Positions 8,040-15,986 are shown, counted from the first letter of the stretch. The stretch: 38,341 nucleotides of DNA from Streptomyces sp. NRRL F-5122 (GCF_001507435.1 NZ_LMWH01000263.1:1-38341), one strand, 5' to 3'. The notes: generated by a model not told the origin, from the letters alone. Program-made: numbers and translations.

Positions 8040-8157
8040 GCACCCAAGGCGACCGCGCCGAACACCTTCCGGTGCTCCCACCGGCGGCCACGCGCTTGGG
8101 TGTCCGGTTCGAAAGGAGCGGCTCGATCCGCGCCCATGGCGCGTGAGTCAACGGCAC
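8040..8157 (-). pseudogene. IS5-type transposase N-terminal relic
   Basis: Minus-strand translation gives LTHAPWARIEPLLSNRTPKR and, in a shifted frame, GRRWEHRKVFGAVA. These match the start of IS5-family transposases (LT-x-x-x-W-x-x-I-x-P-LLP ... RWRDHRxVxDAIxW). Only about 35-40 residues remain, with at least one frameshift and no DDE domain. I could not locate terminal inverted repeats. Confidence 0.6.
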
Positions 8158-8199
8158 ACCCGCACAACGACCGGCTGACCCAAATGAAACTGCCCAGGT

Positions 8200-8262
8200 G
8201 CGGACAAGCAGGAGTGCGATGCCATCGGTGCAGGGGACGGTGCGGGCGGCGTGGTCAGGGAA
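8200..8262 (-). pseudogene. 3'-end relic of a SpoIIE/PP2C phosphatase gene
   Basis: Minus-strand reading gives DHAARTVPCTDGIALLLVRT, nearly the same as the C-terminus of the phosphatase at 22039 (EHATHTVPCTDDIALLLIQT). The DNA matches over about 50 bp. The rest of the gene is absent. Confidence 0.65.
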
Positions 8263-8352
8263 GGTGGCGTGTGGGTGTGAAGCCCTGGCGCGGATGTCGG
8301 CGCGGAGACGGCGCTGCGGATCCGGCCCGCGCCCCCTGCGCGCGCTAACCCG

Positions 8353-8754
8353 TCATGCGGTCACGGCGATGGCCAGGAGCGGGCGCCGCCGGCGCAGGAG
8401 CCGGTCGGTCAGGCGCAGGAGGCGGAAGACGGTGAATCGGCGCGCCATCAGGTCCTGCACGCGCGGGGTCTGTTCCTCGTCGAGGAGCCGGGCCCTGGCC
8501 TGCGCGATGGGCGCGTGGGGCGGGAGGGTCCCGTGCATGCTGCACGGGGCGATGGTGACCCGGCTGTTGTTGCGGATCCGCTTGACCTTGCCGGTGCCGG
8601 GCGGGGTCAGGACGTAGAGCGTGGCGCCTGCCACGAGGCAGCCGACCGGGGTGGCCACTGCACGCCCGTCTGCGCGGAACGTGGTCAGGCTCATGTACCT
8701 GCCGTGGGCGATGCGCTGAACGGTGTGCTCGTAGCCGGCGTACGGGGTGGGCAC
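8353..8754 (-). CDS. PPOX-class (F420-type) oxidoreductase
   Basis: 133 residues, start ATG 8754. MPTPYAGYEHTVQRIAHGRY is followed by a split-barrel flavin/F420-binding pattern: YMSLTTFRADGRAVATPVGC, GATLYVLTPPGTGKVKRIRN, SRVTIAPCSMHG. This is the pyridoxamine-5'-phosphate-oxidase-like fold of the small actinobacterial F420-dependent group. The C-terminus is unusually Arg-rich (RLLRLTDRLLRRRRPLLAIA). It lies upstream of the TetR gene's 3' end on the same strand with a 25-bp gap, so it may be cotranscribed with that TetR. Substrate unknown. Confidence 0.85.
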   Translation of the reverse strand: MPTPYAGYEHTVQRIAHGRYMSLTTFRADGRAVATPVGCLVAGATLYVLTPPGTGKVKRIRNNSRVTIAPCSMHGTLPPHAPIAQARARLLDEEQTPRVQDLMARRFTVFRLLRLTDRLLRRRRPLLAIAVTA

Positions 8755-8779
8755 GGCGCTCTCCTTGACGGCTTCGGGG

Positions 8780-9391
8780 TCAGCCGGCGGCGTGGGTCTG
8801 CTGGGCCACGAGGGCGCGGGCGCAGTGGGCCGCCTGGTGTGTGGCCTGCGCCAGGTGGTCGCGGCCGGCGGGGAGCATGCCCTGCTGCAAGAACAGGGCC
8901 AGGCCGTGTGCCGCGGCCGCGATGCGTGTGAGCAGATCGAGTGCCGTGTCCTGGTCGGGGGTGACCCGGCCGGCGATGGGGACCAGCATGTCGAAGAGGT
9001 TCTTGCCGGCCGCGGCGAGTTCGGGGTGGCGGCTCTTGTCGAGTCCCGCCAGGAAGGTGATGTCGAACAGGGCGCGTTCCTCGGCCGCGAACCTCACGTA
9101 CGCGGCGGCGAAGGCGGCCAGCTGCTCGGCCACGTCCGTGCCGGCGGCGACCGCCGTCCGGTAGCGGCGGTACTGCTCCTCGTAGCCCTTAAGGGCCAGT
9201 GACGCCAGCAGGGCCTCGCGGTCGGCGAAGTGCTTGTACGGAGCCGACACGCTGACTCCTGCCCGGCGGCACGCCTCGGCGAGCGTGAATCCGTGCGGCC
9301 CGCGCTCCTTCACGAGGGCGAGGGCGGCCTGCTCGAGGGCGTTGCGCAGGTCTCCGTGGTGCTGCCCGCTGGGGCGTCGTTTGACTGTCAC
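8780..9391 (-). CDS. TetR-family regulator
   Basis: About 203 residues from GTG 9391 (the frame stays open to an ATG at 9439, which overlaps the operator and looks less likely). The N-terminal helix-turn-helix reads FTLAEACRRAGVSVSAPYKH followed by FADREALLASLALKGYEEQ, and the C-terminal ligand domain fits this TetR subgroup (WHG-like). It is divergent from the SDR at 9487. A perfect inverted repeat TTCACC-ACAA-GGTGAA (9411-9426) and a weaker second copy lie between the two starts, so autorepression and control of the SDR are likely. The effector is unknown. Confidence 0.9.
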   Translation of the reverse strand: MTVKRRPSGQHHGDLRNALEQAALALVKERGPHGFTLAEACRRAGVSVSAPYKHFADREALLASLALKGYEEQYRRYRTAVAAGTDVAEQLAAFAAAYVRFAAEERALFDITFLAGLDKSRHPELAAAGKNLFDMLVPIAGRVTPDQDTALDLLTRIAAAAHGLALFLQQGMLPAGRDHLAQATHQAAHCARALVAQQTHAAG

Positions 9392-9410
9392 ACCCCCTAG
9401 GTTAACACTG

Positions 9411-9426
9411 TTCACCACAAGGTGAA
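9411..9426. promoter_or_regulatory. Palindromic operator between TetR and SDR
   Basis: TTCACC-ACAA-GGTGAA is a perfect 6+4+6 inverted repeat. A second, imperfect copy (TTCACC-ACA-GGGTGG) begins at 9432. Their position between divergent starts makes them the likely TetR binding sites. Confidence 0.75.
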
Positions 9427-9486
9427 TACCATTCACCACAGGGTGGCCGTCCGGTCCTGCGTCCGGTCGGCCCGTTTGGAGGAGCC

Positions 9487-10434
9487 ATGTCCCGATCCGC
9501 CCCTGAGCGATGGACCGCCCAGCAGGTCCCCGACCAGAGCGGTAGGACCGCTGTGATCACCGGTGCCAACACCGGCATCGGTTTCGAGACCGCGCTGGTG
9601 CTGGCGCGGCGGGGTGCGCACGTCGTGCTGGCGGTGCGGGACACCGTCAAGGGCGCACAGGCCAAGGAGCGGATAGCCGCGGCCGTTCCCGGAGCCCGGA
9701 TCACCGTGCAGAGCCTGGACTTGTCTTCCCTGCGGTCCGTACGCGCCGCGGCCGAGGCCCTCGGCGGAGCCGGCTTGCGCATCGACCTGCTGATCAACAA
9801 CGCCGGGGTCATGTACGCCAAGCAGCTCCGGCGCACGGCCGACGGATTCGAGCTGCACCTCGGCGTCAACCATCTCGGTCACTTCGCCCTGACCGGGCTC
9901 CTGCTCGAGCGGATGCTCGGCGTGCCGGGATCCCGGATCGTGACCGTCAGCAGCATGGGGCACCGCCAAGGCGGCCCCATGGACCTGAGCGACGTCAACT
10001 GGACTGCGCGCCCCTACCGTCGAACCGCGGCCTACGCGCACTCCAAGCGGGCCAATGTGATGTTCACCTACGCGTTGCAGCGGCGGCTCGCGGGGCGCGC
10101 CGCCACCATCGCGGTGGCCGCTCATCCCGGCGGCGCCGACACCGCGGGGTCGCGGCGCACCACCGCCGACCGCGGCCGGCTCGGGCGGGCCCTGTTCGCC
10201 GGCCTGGTGCGGCCGCTGCTGATCCAGAGCCCCGACCGCGGCGCGTGGCCGGTCCTGCGTGCGGCGAGCGACCCGGCGGTCGAGGGCGGACAGTACTACG
10301 GCCCCGGCGGCTTCCTGCAGAGCAAGGGGCACCCCAGGGCGGTGACGTCGAACGCGCAGTCCCGCGACGAGGCGGCCCAGCATCGGCTGTGGCAGATCTC
10401 GCAGGAGCTGACCGGGGTGCGCTTCCCGGTGTAG
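9487..10434 (+). CDS. Short-chain dehydrogenase (retinol-dehydrogenase-like)
   Basis: 315 residues, ATG 9487 with GGAGGAG just upstream. Classical SDR motifs are all present: TGANTGIG (NADP-binding, about residues 25-32), NNAGV, VSSMGH (catalytic Ser region) and YAHSK (catalytic Tyr/Lys). The layout with a C-terminal QYYGPGGFLQSKGHP segment is that of the oxidoreductases resembling retinol dehydrogenase or protochlorophyllide reductase. Divergent from, and probably repressed by, the TetR at 8780-9391. Substrate unknown. Confidence 0.9.
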   Translation: MSRSAPERWTAQQVPDQSGRTAVITGANTGIGFETALVLARRGAHVVLAVRDTVKGAQAKERIAAAVPGARITVQSLDLSSLRSVRAAAEALGGAGLRIDLLINNAGVMYAKQLRRTADGFELHLGVNHLGHFALTGLLLERMLGVPGSRIVTVSSMGHRQGGPMDLSDVNWTARPYRRTAAYAHSKRANVMFTYALQRRLAGRAATIAVAAHPGGADTAGSRRTTADRGRLGRALFAGLVRPLLIQSPDRGAWPVLRAASDPAVEGGQYYGPGGFLQSKGHPRAVTSNAQSRDEAAQHRLWQISQELTGVRFPV

Positions 10435-10552
10435 GAGTGCGCCTGCCTGTCGCCTGCCGGTGGACGCTGACGCGGGCGGCTTTGCCGCACCCGGCCCCGT
10501 CCCGGGTAGGCCCGAAGACGGTCCGCCGGCAGGTGGCGGCCCTGAGCGGGGG

Positions 10553-11182
10553 TCAGGTGGCGGGCGGTGCCGGGGGCAGCGCGTGTGCGATCAGTGTGCG
10601 GGCGGCCTCGAGGGCGTCGTGGCGGGGGCAGGGGCTGTCGAGGGAGGTCTGGAGGGCGGTGGCGCCTTCGAGGAGGACGTTCAGCTGCCGGCCCAGTCGG
10701 TCCGGGTCGGCGGCACCGGCACGGGCGGCGATGGCGGTGAGCTGCTCGGTGATGCCGCTCTTGTGGTGGTGGACCAGTTCGTGCACGTCCGTCATGTGCC
10801 CTGCGGCTTCGACGGCGGCGTTGTGGAGCGGGCAGCCGCGGTTCGTCATGCGCCCCGAGGGTCCCGAGGTCGCCTCGGCGAGCATGGTGAACAGCGACAG
10901 CAACTGCTCCTGGGGGGAGAGTCCCTCGCGGTTCAGGTTCTGTTCGATGCGCCGGGCCATTTGGGCCTCGTAGGTGCGCAGGTATTCCTCCACCAGCGCG
11001 TTCTTGGTGGGGAAGTGCTGGTAGAAGGTGCGCGTGGAGACCTCGGCGGTCTCGACCAGGCGGGCGATGCCGGTGGCGTGGATGCCCTCTTCGTAAAAGA
11101 GCTTCGCGGCTGCCCGCAGGATGCGCTCGCGCGCCCCCCGGCCCCCCCGTTGCCGGGTGCCGACTGCGGTCCCTGTCCTCAT
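10553..11182 (-). CDS. TetR-family regulator
   Basis: 209 residues from ATG 11182 (MRTGTAVGTRQRGGRGARER); the longer frame from 11227 starts inside the operator region. The HTH reads ATGIARLVETAEVSTRTFYQ then HFPTKNALVEEYLRTYEAQM. The ligand domain contains NRGCPLHNAAVEA, seen in the TetR_C group that often governs reductases and efflux. It is divergent from the MDR-type oxidoreductase at 11368, with two related palindromes between them, so it very likely represses that gene and itself. Confidence 0.9.
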   Translation of the reverse strand: MRTGTAVGTRQRGGRGARERILRAAAKLFYEEGIHATGIARLVETAEVSTRTFYQHFPTKNALVEEYLRTYEAQMARRIEQNLNREGLSPQEQLLSLFTMLAEATSGPSGRMTNRGCPLHNAAVEAAGHMTDVHELVHHHKSGITEQLTAIAARAGAADPDRLGRQLNVLLEGATALQTSLDSPCPRHDALEAARTLIAHALPPAPPAT

Positions 11183-11191
11183 GCCGGGCAA

Positions 11192-11209
11192 GTATAGCAA
11201 TCGCTTTAC
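11192..11209. promoter_or_regulatory. Imperfect TetR operator
   Basis: GTATAGCAATCGCTTTAC is an imperfect copy of the perfect palindrome at 11238-11255, about 10 bp upstream of the TetR start. Confidence 0.65.
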
Positions 11210-11237
11210 TTCGTCGCGGGGATGCACTAGCTTCCAC

Positions 11238-11255
11238 GTAAAGCGATCGCTTTAC
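11238..11255. promoter_or_regulatory. Perfect 18-bp TetR operator
   Basis: GTAAAGCGATCGCTTTAC is an exact 18-bp palindrome located between the divergent TetR and oxidoreductase genes. Its centre lies 46 bp from that of the imperfect copy. Confidence 0.85.
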
Positions 11256-11367
11256 TTGGGTGGGGTCATGTCCCTCGACGTGATGGCAACGCCGCACTTC
11301 GACCCCGAGTGCGCCGCACGCAAGTGCATCGCGTCTTTACGAACAGACACCGCGGAAGGCCACGACG

Positions 11368-12351
11368 ATGCGAGCAATCCAGTACCACCGGTTCGGCGAC
11401 TACGACGTCCTGCACCCGGTGGACGTACCCAGGCCCGAGACCCGGAGCGGGCAGGCCCTGGTCCGGCTGACCCTGGCGGGCATCCAGCCCTTGGACGACA
11501 CCGTGCGCACCGGCAAGCTGAGCGCGGTCAAACCCTTCCCGATCACCCCGGGAGGCACCGGCGTGGGGACGGTCGAAGAGCCCGGTGAGAGCGGTCTGGC
11601 GGCGGGCACCCGGGTCATGATCAGCGGCGGCCGTTACGGCGTCGCCGCGGACGGTACCTGGGCCGAGTACGTCGCCGTCGATCCGGCCCACCTGCTGGCC
11701 CTCCCGGACGGCATCGACGACACCGCCGCCGCGGCGCTGTCCACGGGTGCCGGCTACCTGACCGCCTACCTCGCGCTCACCGAGCTGGCCGGCTTCCGAC
11801 CGGGCGGCACCGTGCTCGCCCCCGGAAGCGGCGGTGCGGTCGGCCAGGCCGGCGTGGAGATCGCCCGGCACCTGGGCGCATCGCTGGCGATCACCACCGC
11901 CACGTCCACGGCCAAGGCCGAGCGGAGCCGGGCAGCCGGATACGAGGTCATCGACCTCAGCCGCGAATCGCTGCGCGACGCAGTCGCCCGGCTCACCGAC
12001 GGCAAGGGCGTCGACGTCGTCCTCGACGGTGTGGCCGGGCCGATCACCGGGCAGGCCCTGGGCGCGCTCGCCTGGGGCGGCACCCTGATCAGCATCGGCT
12101 ACTCCGCCGGCATACAGGCCGACATCAACGTCACCGACCTGATCTGGAAGGCGGCCCATGTCCACGGCTTCCTCTTCGCCCTGTTTACCCAGGAGCAGGT
12201 CAACGCGGCCAACGCCAAGCTCCTTGACCTGGTCGCCCGCAAGGAGATCACCCCACTCGTCGACCGCGTCTTCCCGCTGGAACAGGCCGCCCAGGCCCAG
12301 CGCCACCTCATCGAGAAAGGGCCCTTCGGCCGCGTACTGCTCAGCCTGTGA
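11368..12351 (+). CDS. Zinc-independent MDR oxidoreductase (quinone-oxidoreductase-like)
   Basis: 327 residues, ATG 11368 with an AAGG site. Medium-chain reductase layout: an N-terminal GroES-like domain (MRAIQYHRFGDYDVLHPVDV ... GTGVGTVEEPGESG), then the Rossmann domain with GTVLAPGSGGAVGQAGVEIA (about 150-175), GKGVDVVLDGVAGPITGQAL and a C-terminal HLIEKGPFGRVLLSL. Cys/His ligands for the catalytic zinc are not evident, as in NADPH:quinone reductases. The start codon is about 110 bp downstream of the palindromic operator, so regulation by the divergent TetR is expected. Confidence 0.9.
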   Translation: MRAIQYHRFGDYDVLHPVDVPRPETRSGQALVRLTLAGIQPLDDTVRTGKLSAVKPFPITPGGTGVGTVEEPGESGLAAGTRVMISGGRYGVAADGTWAEYVAVDPAHLLALPDGIDDTAAAALSTGAGYLTAYLALTELAGFRPGGTVLAPGSGGAVGQAGVEIARHLGASLAITTATSTAKAERSRAAGYEVIDLSRESLRDAVARLTDGKGVDVVLDGVAGPITGQALGALAWGGTLISIGYSAGIQADINVTDLIWKAAHVHGFLFALFTQEQVNAANAKLLDLVARKEITPLVDRVFPLEQAAQAQRHLIEKGPFGRVLLSL

Positions 12352-12640
12352 CCGCGCGCCCGGCACACGGTTCGTCTGCTCCCCCCACACACCTTCCACC
12401 AAGAGAGAACAGCACCTCATCCAACTGCGGCCGTCCTTCGTTCGCGGGGCAGCACTGTCGTCCGCACCGCCTTGCGGCCGGGCGGCTTTCGAAAGGTCGC
12501 CTCGTTCGGCCGGTGCGCTTAAGGCATGCACGTTCCTTGCGTGGTGCCGCTGCGGTGGTCGGTCCCGTCAACCGCGGTTCAGGCGAGCCGGCGGCGGAAC
12601 TACCGATGGCGATCACGGGAAGGGGCGATGGGGTGAGGGG
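12352..12640. other. Intergenic before the ABC-F leader
   Basis: About 290 bp with no supported gene. Frames here on both strands lack start signals and recognisable products. Confidence 0.45.
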
Positions 12641-12657
12641 AGATGAGAACGGGTCGC

Positions 12658-12663
12658 TATGCT
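12658..12663 (+). promoter_or_regulatory. Possible -10 box of the ABC-F leader
   Basis: TATGCT fits a -10 element and would start transcription near 12670, before the leader ORF. No good -35 is seen at the right spacing (GAGGGG is there instead). Confidence 0.35.
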
Positions 12664-12701
12664 GGTGGGCGACCCAGGACGTACATCGAGGAGTCATAGA
12701 C

Positions 12702-12731
12702 GTGGTGGGTGACGACGACATCTCCGGGTGA
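12702..12731 (+). CDS. Putative leader peptide of the ABC-F gene
   Basis: A 9-codon ORF (MVGDDDISG, GTG start) follows a GAGGAG ribosome site with a 9-nt spacer. It ends at TGA 12729-12731, before hairpins that precede the ABC-F start codon at 12874. Its location and good ribosome site resemble the upstream ORFs that drive ribosome-mediated attenuation of ABC-F and Erm resistance genes. The function is inferred; the peptide itself resembles nothing I recognise. Confidence 0.5.
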   Translation: MVGDDDISG

Positions 12732-12826
12732 GATCCGGATCTGACGGCCACCGGCCGGCGCTTTGGAAGCGCTGCCGAGGTGGTCCGCCTTGTCGTACCC
12801 CCCCTTTTTTCTTCCACGTCTGCCCA

Positions 12827-12852
12827 GGGCAGAGGTCTACGCTCTGCCCTTT
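12827..12852 (+). terminator. Attenuator-type terminator hairpin before ABC-F
   Basis: GGGCAGAG (12827-12834) and CTCTGCCC (12842-12849) form a perfect 8-bp stem with a 7-nt loop, followed by TTT. The left arm can instead pair with TCTGC just upstream (within 12819-12833), giving a mutually exclusive anti-terminator hairpin. The stem lies 25 nt before the start codon. Confidence 0.6.
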
Positions 12853-12873
12853 CGTACCTTCGAGGTCACTTCC

Positions 12874-14508
12874 ATGTCCGACGCCGCCGTCGTCTGCTCG
12901 AACGTCTCCTTCGCCTGGCCCGACGACACCCCCGTCTTTAACGACCTGTCCTTCTCCCTGACCCCCGGCCGTACGGGCCTGGTCGCGCCCAACGGCTCCG
13001 GGAAAACCACCCTGCTCAGGCTGATCGCGGGGGAGTTGAAGCCCGCCGGCGGCTCGGTGTCGGTGACCGGTACGCTCGGCCACCTCCCGCAGGCCCTGCC
13101 CCTGACCGGTGATCTCACCGTCGCCGAGGTGCTCGGCGTCGCCGCGGTGATCCGTGCCCTGGACGCCGTGGAGTCGGGGGACGTCGACGAGCAGCACTTC
13201 GCCGTCATCGGTGACGACTGGGACATCGAGGAGCGCACCCGCGCCCAGCTCGACCGTCTGGGCCTGGCCGACCTCGCCTTGGACCGCAGCCTGAGCACGC
13301 TCAGCGGCGGCCAGGTGATCTCCCTCGGCCTGGCCGCCCAGTTGCTCAAGCGTCCCGACGTCCTCCTGCTCGACGAGCCGACCAACAACCTCGACCTGAA
13401 AGCCCGGCACCAGCTCTATGACGTGCTGTCGGACTTCGGCGGCTGTCTGCTCCTGGTCAGCCACGACCGCGCGCTGCTGGAGCGTATGGAACGCATCGCC
13501 GAACTCGGCAGCGACGAACTACGCCTGTACGGGGGCAGCTTCACCGAGTACGAGGAGGCCGTGCGCGCCGAGCAGGAGGTCGCCGAGAAGAACGTCCGCA
13601 ACGCCGAGCAGGAATGGAAGCGGGAGAAGCGGGAGTTGCAGCAGGCCCGTGAGCGCGCCGAGCGCCGGGCGAGCAACGCCGCGAGGAACCTGAAGAACGC
13701 CGGCCTGCCGAAGATCTTCGCCGGCACCATGAAGCGCGGCGCGCAGGAGGCCGCGGGCCGCTCCGGCACGATGCACGCCGCGCGGGTCAGCGATGCCAAG
13801 GCCCGCCTGGACGAGGCCGGGCGGGCCGTGCGCGAGGAGCAGCGGCTCACGCTGGAGCTGCCCGACACCCACGTGCCCGCCGGCCGCAACCTGTTCCTCG
13901 GCCAGGGCATGCAGGTCCGCCTCGGCGAGAGGGACGTGTTCGCGGCCGCCGGCGTCGATCTGAGCATCCGGGGCCCCGAGCGCATCGCGCTGACCGGGCC
14001 CAACGGCGCCGGCAAGACCACGTTGATGCGGCTGGTCACCGGCGCTCTCGCCCCAACGGCTGGGCAGATCAAACGCAACGACGCAAGGATCGCCTACCTG
14101 TCGCAGCGCCTGGACCTGCTGGACCTGGACCGCACCGTCGCGGAGAACTTCGCCGCGTTCGCGCCCGAGCGGCCCGAGGCGCAGCGGATGAACCTGCTCG
14201 CCCGGTTCCTCTTCCGGGGCGCGCGGGCCCATCTGCCCGTCGGTGTGCTCTCCGGCGGAGAGCGGCTGCGCGCCACCCTGGCCTGTGTGCTGTGCGCGGA
14301 GCCGGCCCCGCATCTGCTGCTGCTCGACGAGCCCACCAACAACCTCGACCTGGTCAGCGCGGGCCAGTTGGAGAGCGCCCTCAACTCCTACCGGGGCGCC
14401 TTCATGGTGGTCAGCCACGACGAGCGGTTCCTCGCCGAGATCGGGATCAGCCGCTGGCTGCGGCTGGCCGGCGGGGCGCTGACGCAGACGGGGGCACCGA
14501 CGGTGTGA
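12874..14508 (+). CDS. ABC-F family ATPase (ribosome-protection type)
   Basis: 544 residues from ATG 12874, with GAGGT about 8 nt upstream (the open frame extends further up but without coding features). Two ABC domains lie in one chain without membrane segments. NBD1 has Walker A APNGSGKTT (about 38), LSGGQ (about 143) and LLLDEPTNNLDL; NBD2 has Walker A GPNGAGKTT (about 374), LSGGERLR and LLLDEPTNNLDL. Between them is a long charged alpha-helical linker (about 225-330), the region that reaches the ribosomal P/E site in this family. Such proteins displace antibiotics from ribosomes or act in translation control. The leader with a short ORF and alternative hairpins suggests induction by ribosome-targeting drugs. 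Which drug cannot be told from the sequence. Confidence 0.92.
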   Translation: MSDAAVVCSNVSFAWPDDTPVFNDLSFSLTPGRTGLVAPNGSGKTTLLRLIAGELKPAGGSVSVTGTLGHLPQALPLTGDLTVAEVLGVAAVIRALDAVESGDVDEQHFAVIGDDWDIEERTRAQLDRLGLADLALDRSLSTLSGGQVISLGLAAQLLKRPDVLLLDEPTNNLDLKARHQLYDVLSDFGGCLLLVSHDRALLERMERIAELGSDELRLYGGSFTEYEEAVRAEQEVAEKNVRNAEQEWKREKRELQQARERAERRASNAARNLKNAGLPKIFAGTMKRGAQEAAGRSGTMHAARVSDAKARLDEAGRAVREEQRLTLELPDTHVPAGRNLFLGQGMQVRLGERDVFAAAGVDLSIRGPERIALTGPNGAGKTTLMRLVTGALAPTAGQIKRNDARIAYLSQRLDLLDLDRTVAENFAAFAPERPEAQRMNLLARFLFRGARAHLPVGVLSGGERLRATLACVLCAEPAPHLLLLDEPTNNLDLVSAGQLESALNSYRGAFMVVSHDERFLAEIGISRWLRLAGGALTQTGAPTV

Positions 14509-14590
14509 GCCGCCGACGTGTGACGTGGCCCGCGCCCGAGGCCGTGCGCCCGGCGGGCCGAGAACCGATCACGAAAGGGACGCTACCCCC

Positions 14591-15160
14591 GTGCCCCAGC
14601 CCGCTCTGTCCGCCCACGACCTCGTCCGCACTCTGGGCGGACGCCGCGTCCTCGACGGCGTCTGCCTCACCGCCTCACCCGGCCACCGCATCGGCCTGAT
14701 CGGGGAGAACGGCGTCGGCAAGTCCACCCTGCTGCGGCTGCTCGCCGGCGTCGACGAACCCGACGCGGGAAGCGTCACCCGCCCCCGCGACCTCGGCTTC
14801 CTCCACCAGCAGATGCCGTTCGACGCGGACGCCACGCTCGCCGCCGTACTGGAGGAGGCACTGCACGAAGCCCGCGAGGACCTCACCGAACTGGACCGGC
14901 TCGGCGAGGAACTGGCCCATCTCCCCGAGGACGACCCCGCTCACACCGAACTCCTCGACACCTACGGCCGACGCCTGGAAGGGACCCAGGACCGGCAGTC
15001 CTGGGACGCCGACCGCCGCGCCGCGCTGGTCCTGGACGGCCTCGGCCTGGGCGCCCTGGAACACGACCGGAGCCTTCGCTCGCTGTCCGGCGGGCAGCGC
15101 GGCCGGCTGGCCCTGGCCGCGCTGCTCATCCGGCGGCCCCCCGCGCTGCTGCTGGACAGG
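14591..15160 (+). pseudogene. Second ABC-F ATPase, truncated within NBD1
   Basis: GTG 14591 (AAAGGGA upstream) starts MPQPALSAHDLVRTLGGRRV, with Walker A GENGVGKSTLL (about residue 38) and signature LSGGQRGRLALAALLIRRPP (about 165). The family sequence should continue LLLLDEPTNHLDD, but after PALLLD it turns to RSMRARPALDG and ends at 15253. So the Walker B glutamate, the rest of NBD1, the linker and NBD2 are missing. The break near 15158 is immediately followed by the 3' end of the opposite-strand SDR gene, which points to a recombination junction. It lies 82 bp after the intact ABC-F gene, so two tandem ABC-F genes once stood here. Confidence 0.85.
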
Positions 15161-15203
15161 TCCATGCGGGCGCGACCGGCCCTGGATGGGCCTGGCGACG
15201 AGC

Positions 15204-15986
15204 TCATATCTGGTACAGGGCCCCGCCGTCGACGGCCCATTCGGCGCCGGTGACCTGTCCTGAGAGCGGTGACACGAGGTAGGCGATGACCTGGGAGACG
15301 TCCCCGGGGGTGCCGATGCGACGGGTCATGAGGGGACGCACCGTGGTGACGAGCTGGTCGATCGCGTTGTCCAGGTCGGTGCCGAGGCTCGCGGCGACCT
15401 GGTCGCCGAAGCCGCCCGGGCGCTCGAACAGTTCGGTGCGGGTGGGACCGGGGGCAACGACATTGGAGCGCACGCCTTGAGGAGTGAACTCTGCGGCCAG
15501 TGACTTGGACAGGGACACGGTGGCCAGTTTCGCCGCGGCGTAGTCGGGGTTGTACGGGGCGGCCATCCGGGCGGAGTCGCTGGTCACGTGGACGATGCTG
15601 CCCCCGTCGCCTTCGAGCAGGGCGGGCAGCGCGGCTTGGCTCATCCGGCGCGCGGCGTGGAAGTTGAGCTGGAAAGCAGCCAGCCACTGTTCCTCAGCGA
15701 CGTCCAGGAAGCCTCGGCGTAGGTCGACTGCCCCGGCGTTGTTGACCAGTCCGTCGATGCGTCCGTACCGCTCCACGACCGCCTTGACGACGCGCGCGGC
15801 GGCGGTGGCGTCAGTGAGGTCGGCGACGAGGGACATGCCCTCCTTTCCGACGGCATCCTCGGCGACACGGCGAGAGACACCGACGACGACCGCGCCCTCT
15901 TCGGTGAGCAGGCGGGCGGTGGCCCCTCCGATGCCGGCCGAAGCACCGGTCACAATGACGACTTTGCCTGCGAGTTGGAGATCCAT
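15204..15986 (-). CDS. SDR oxidoreductase
   Basis: 260 residues, ATG 15986 with AAGGA upstream. Classical SDR: TGASAGIG (about 14-21), NNAGAV, VTSDSARMAAPYNPDYAAAK with catalytic Ser, Tyr and Lys, and a C-terminal SGQVTGAEWAVDGGALYQI. Last gene of the minus-strand cluster that begins with the SDR at 18567. Its 3' end abuts the truncated ABC-F gene. The substrate is unknown; two SDRs plus a hydrolase and a nitroreductase suggest a small catabolic or detoxification pathway. Confidence 0.9.
   Translation of the reverse strand: MDLQLAGKVVIVTGASAGIGGATARLLTEEGAVVVGVSRRVAEDAVGKEGMSLVADLTDATAAARVVKAVVERYGRIDGLVNNAGAVDLRRGFLDVAEEQWLAAFQLNFHAARRMSQAALPALLEGDGGSIVHVTSDSARMAAPYNPDYAAAKLATVSLSKSLAAEFTPQGVRSNVVAPGPTRTELFERPGGFGDQVAASLGTDLDNAIDQLVTTVRPLMTRRIGTPGDVSQVIAYLVSPLSGQVTGAEWAVDGGALYQI

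Noticed and set aside
12763..12873. Upstream TTG start for the ABC-F protein.
   Set aside because: The extra residues have no ABC-F similarity and cover the leader hairpins; ATG 12874 has a good ribosome site.
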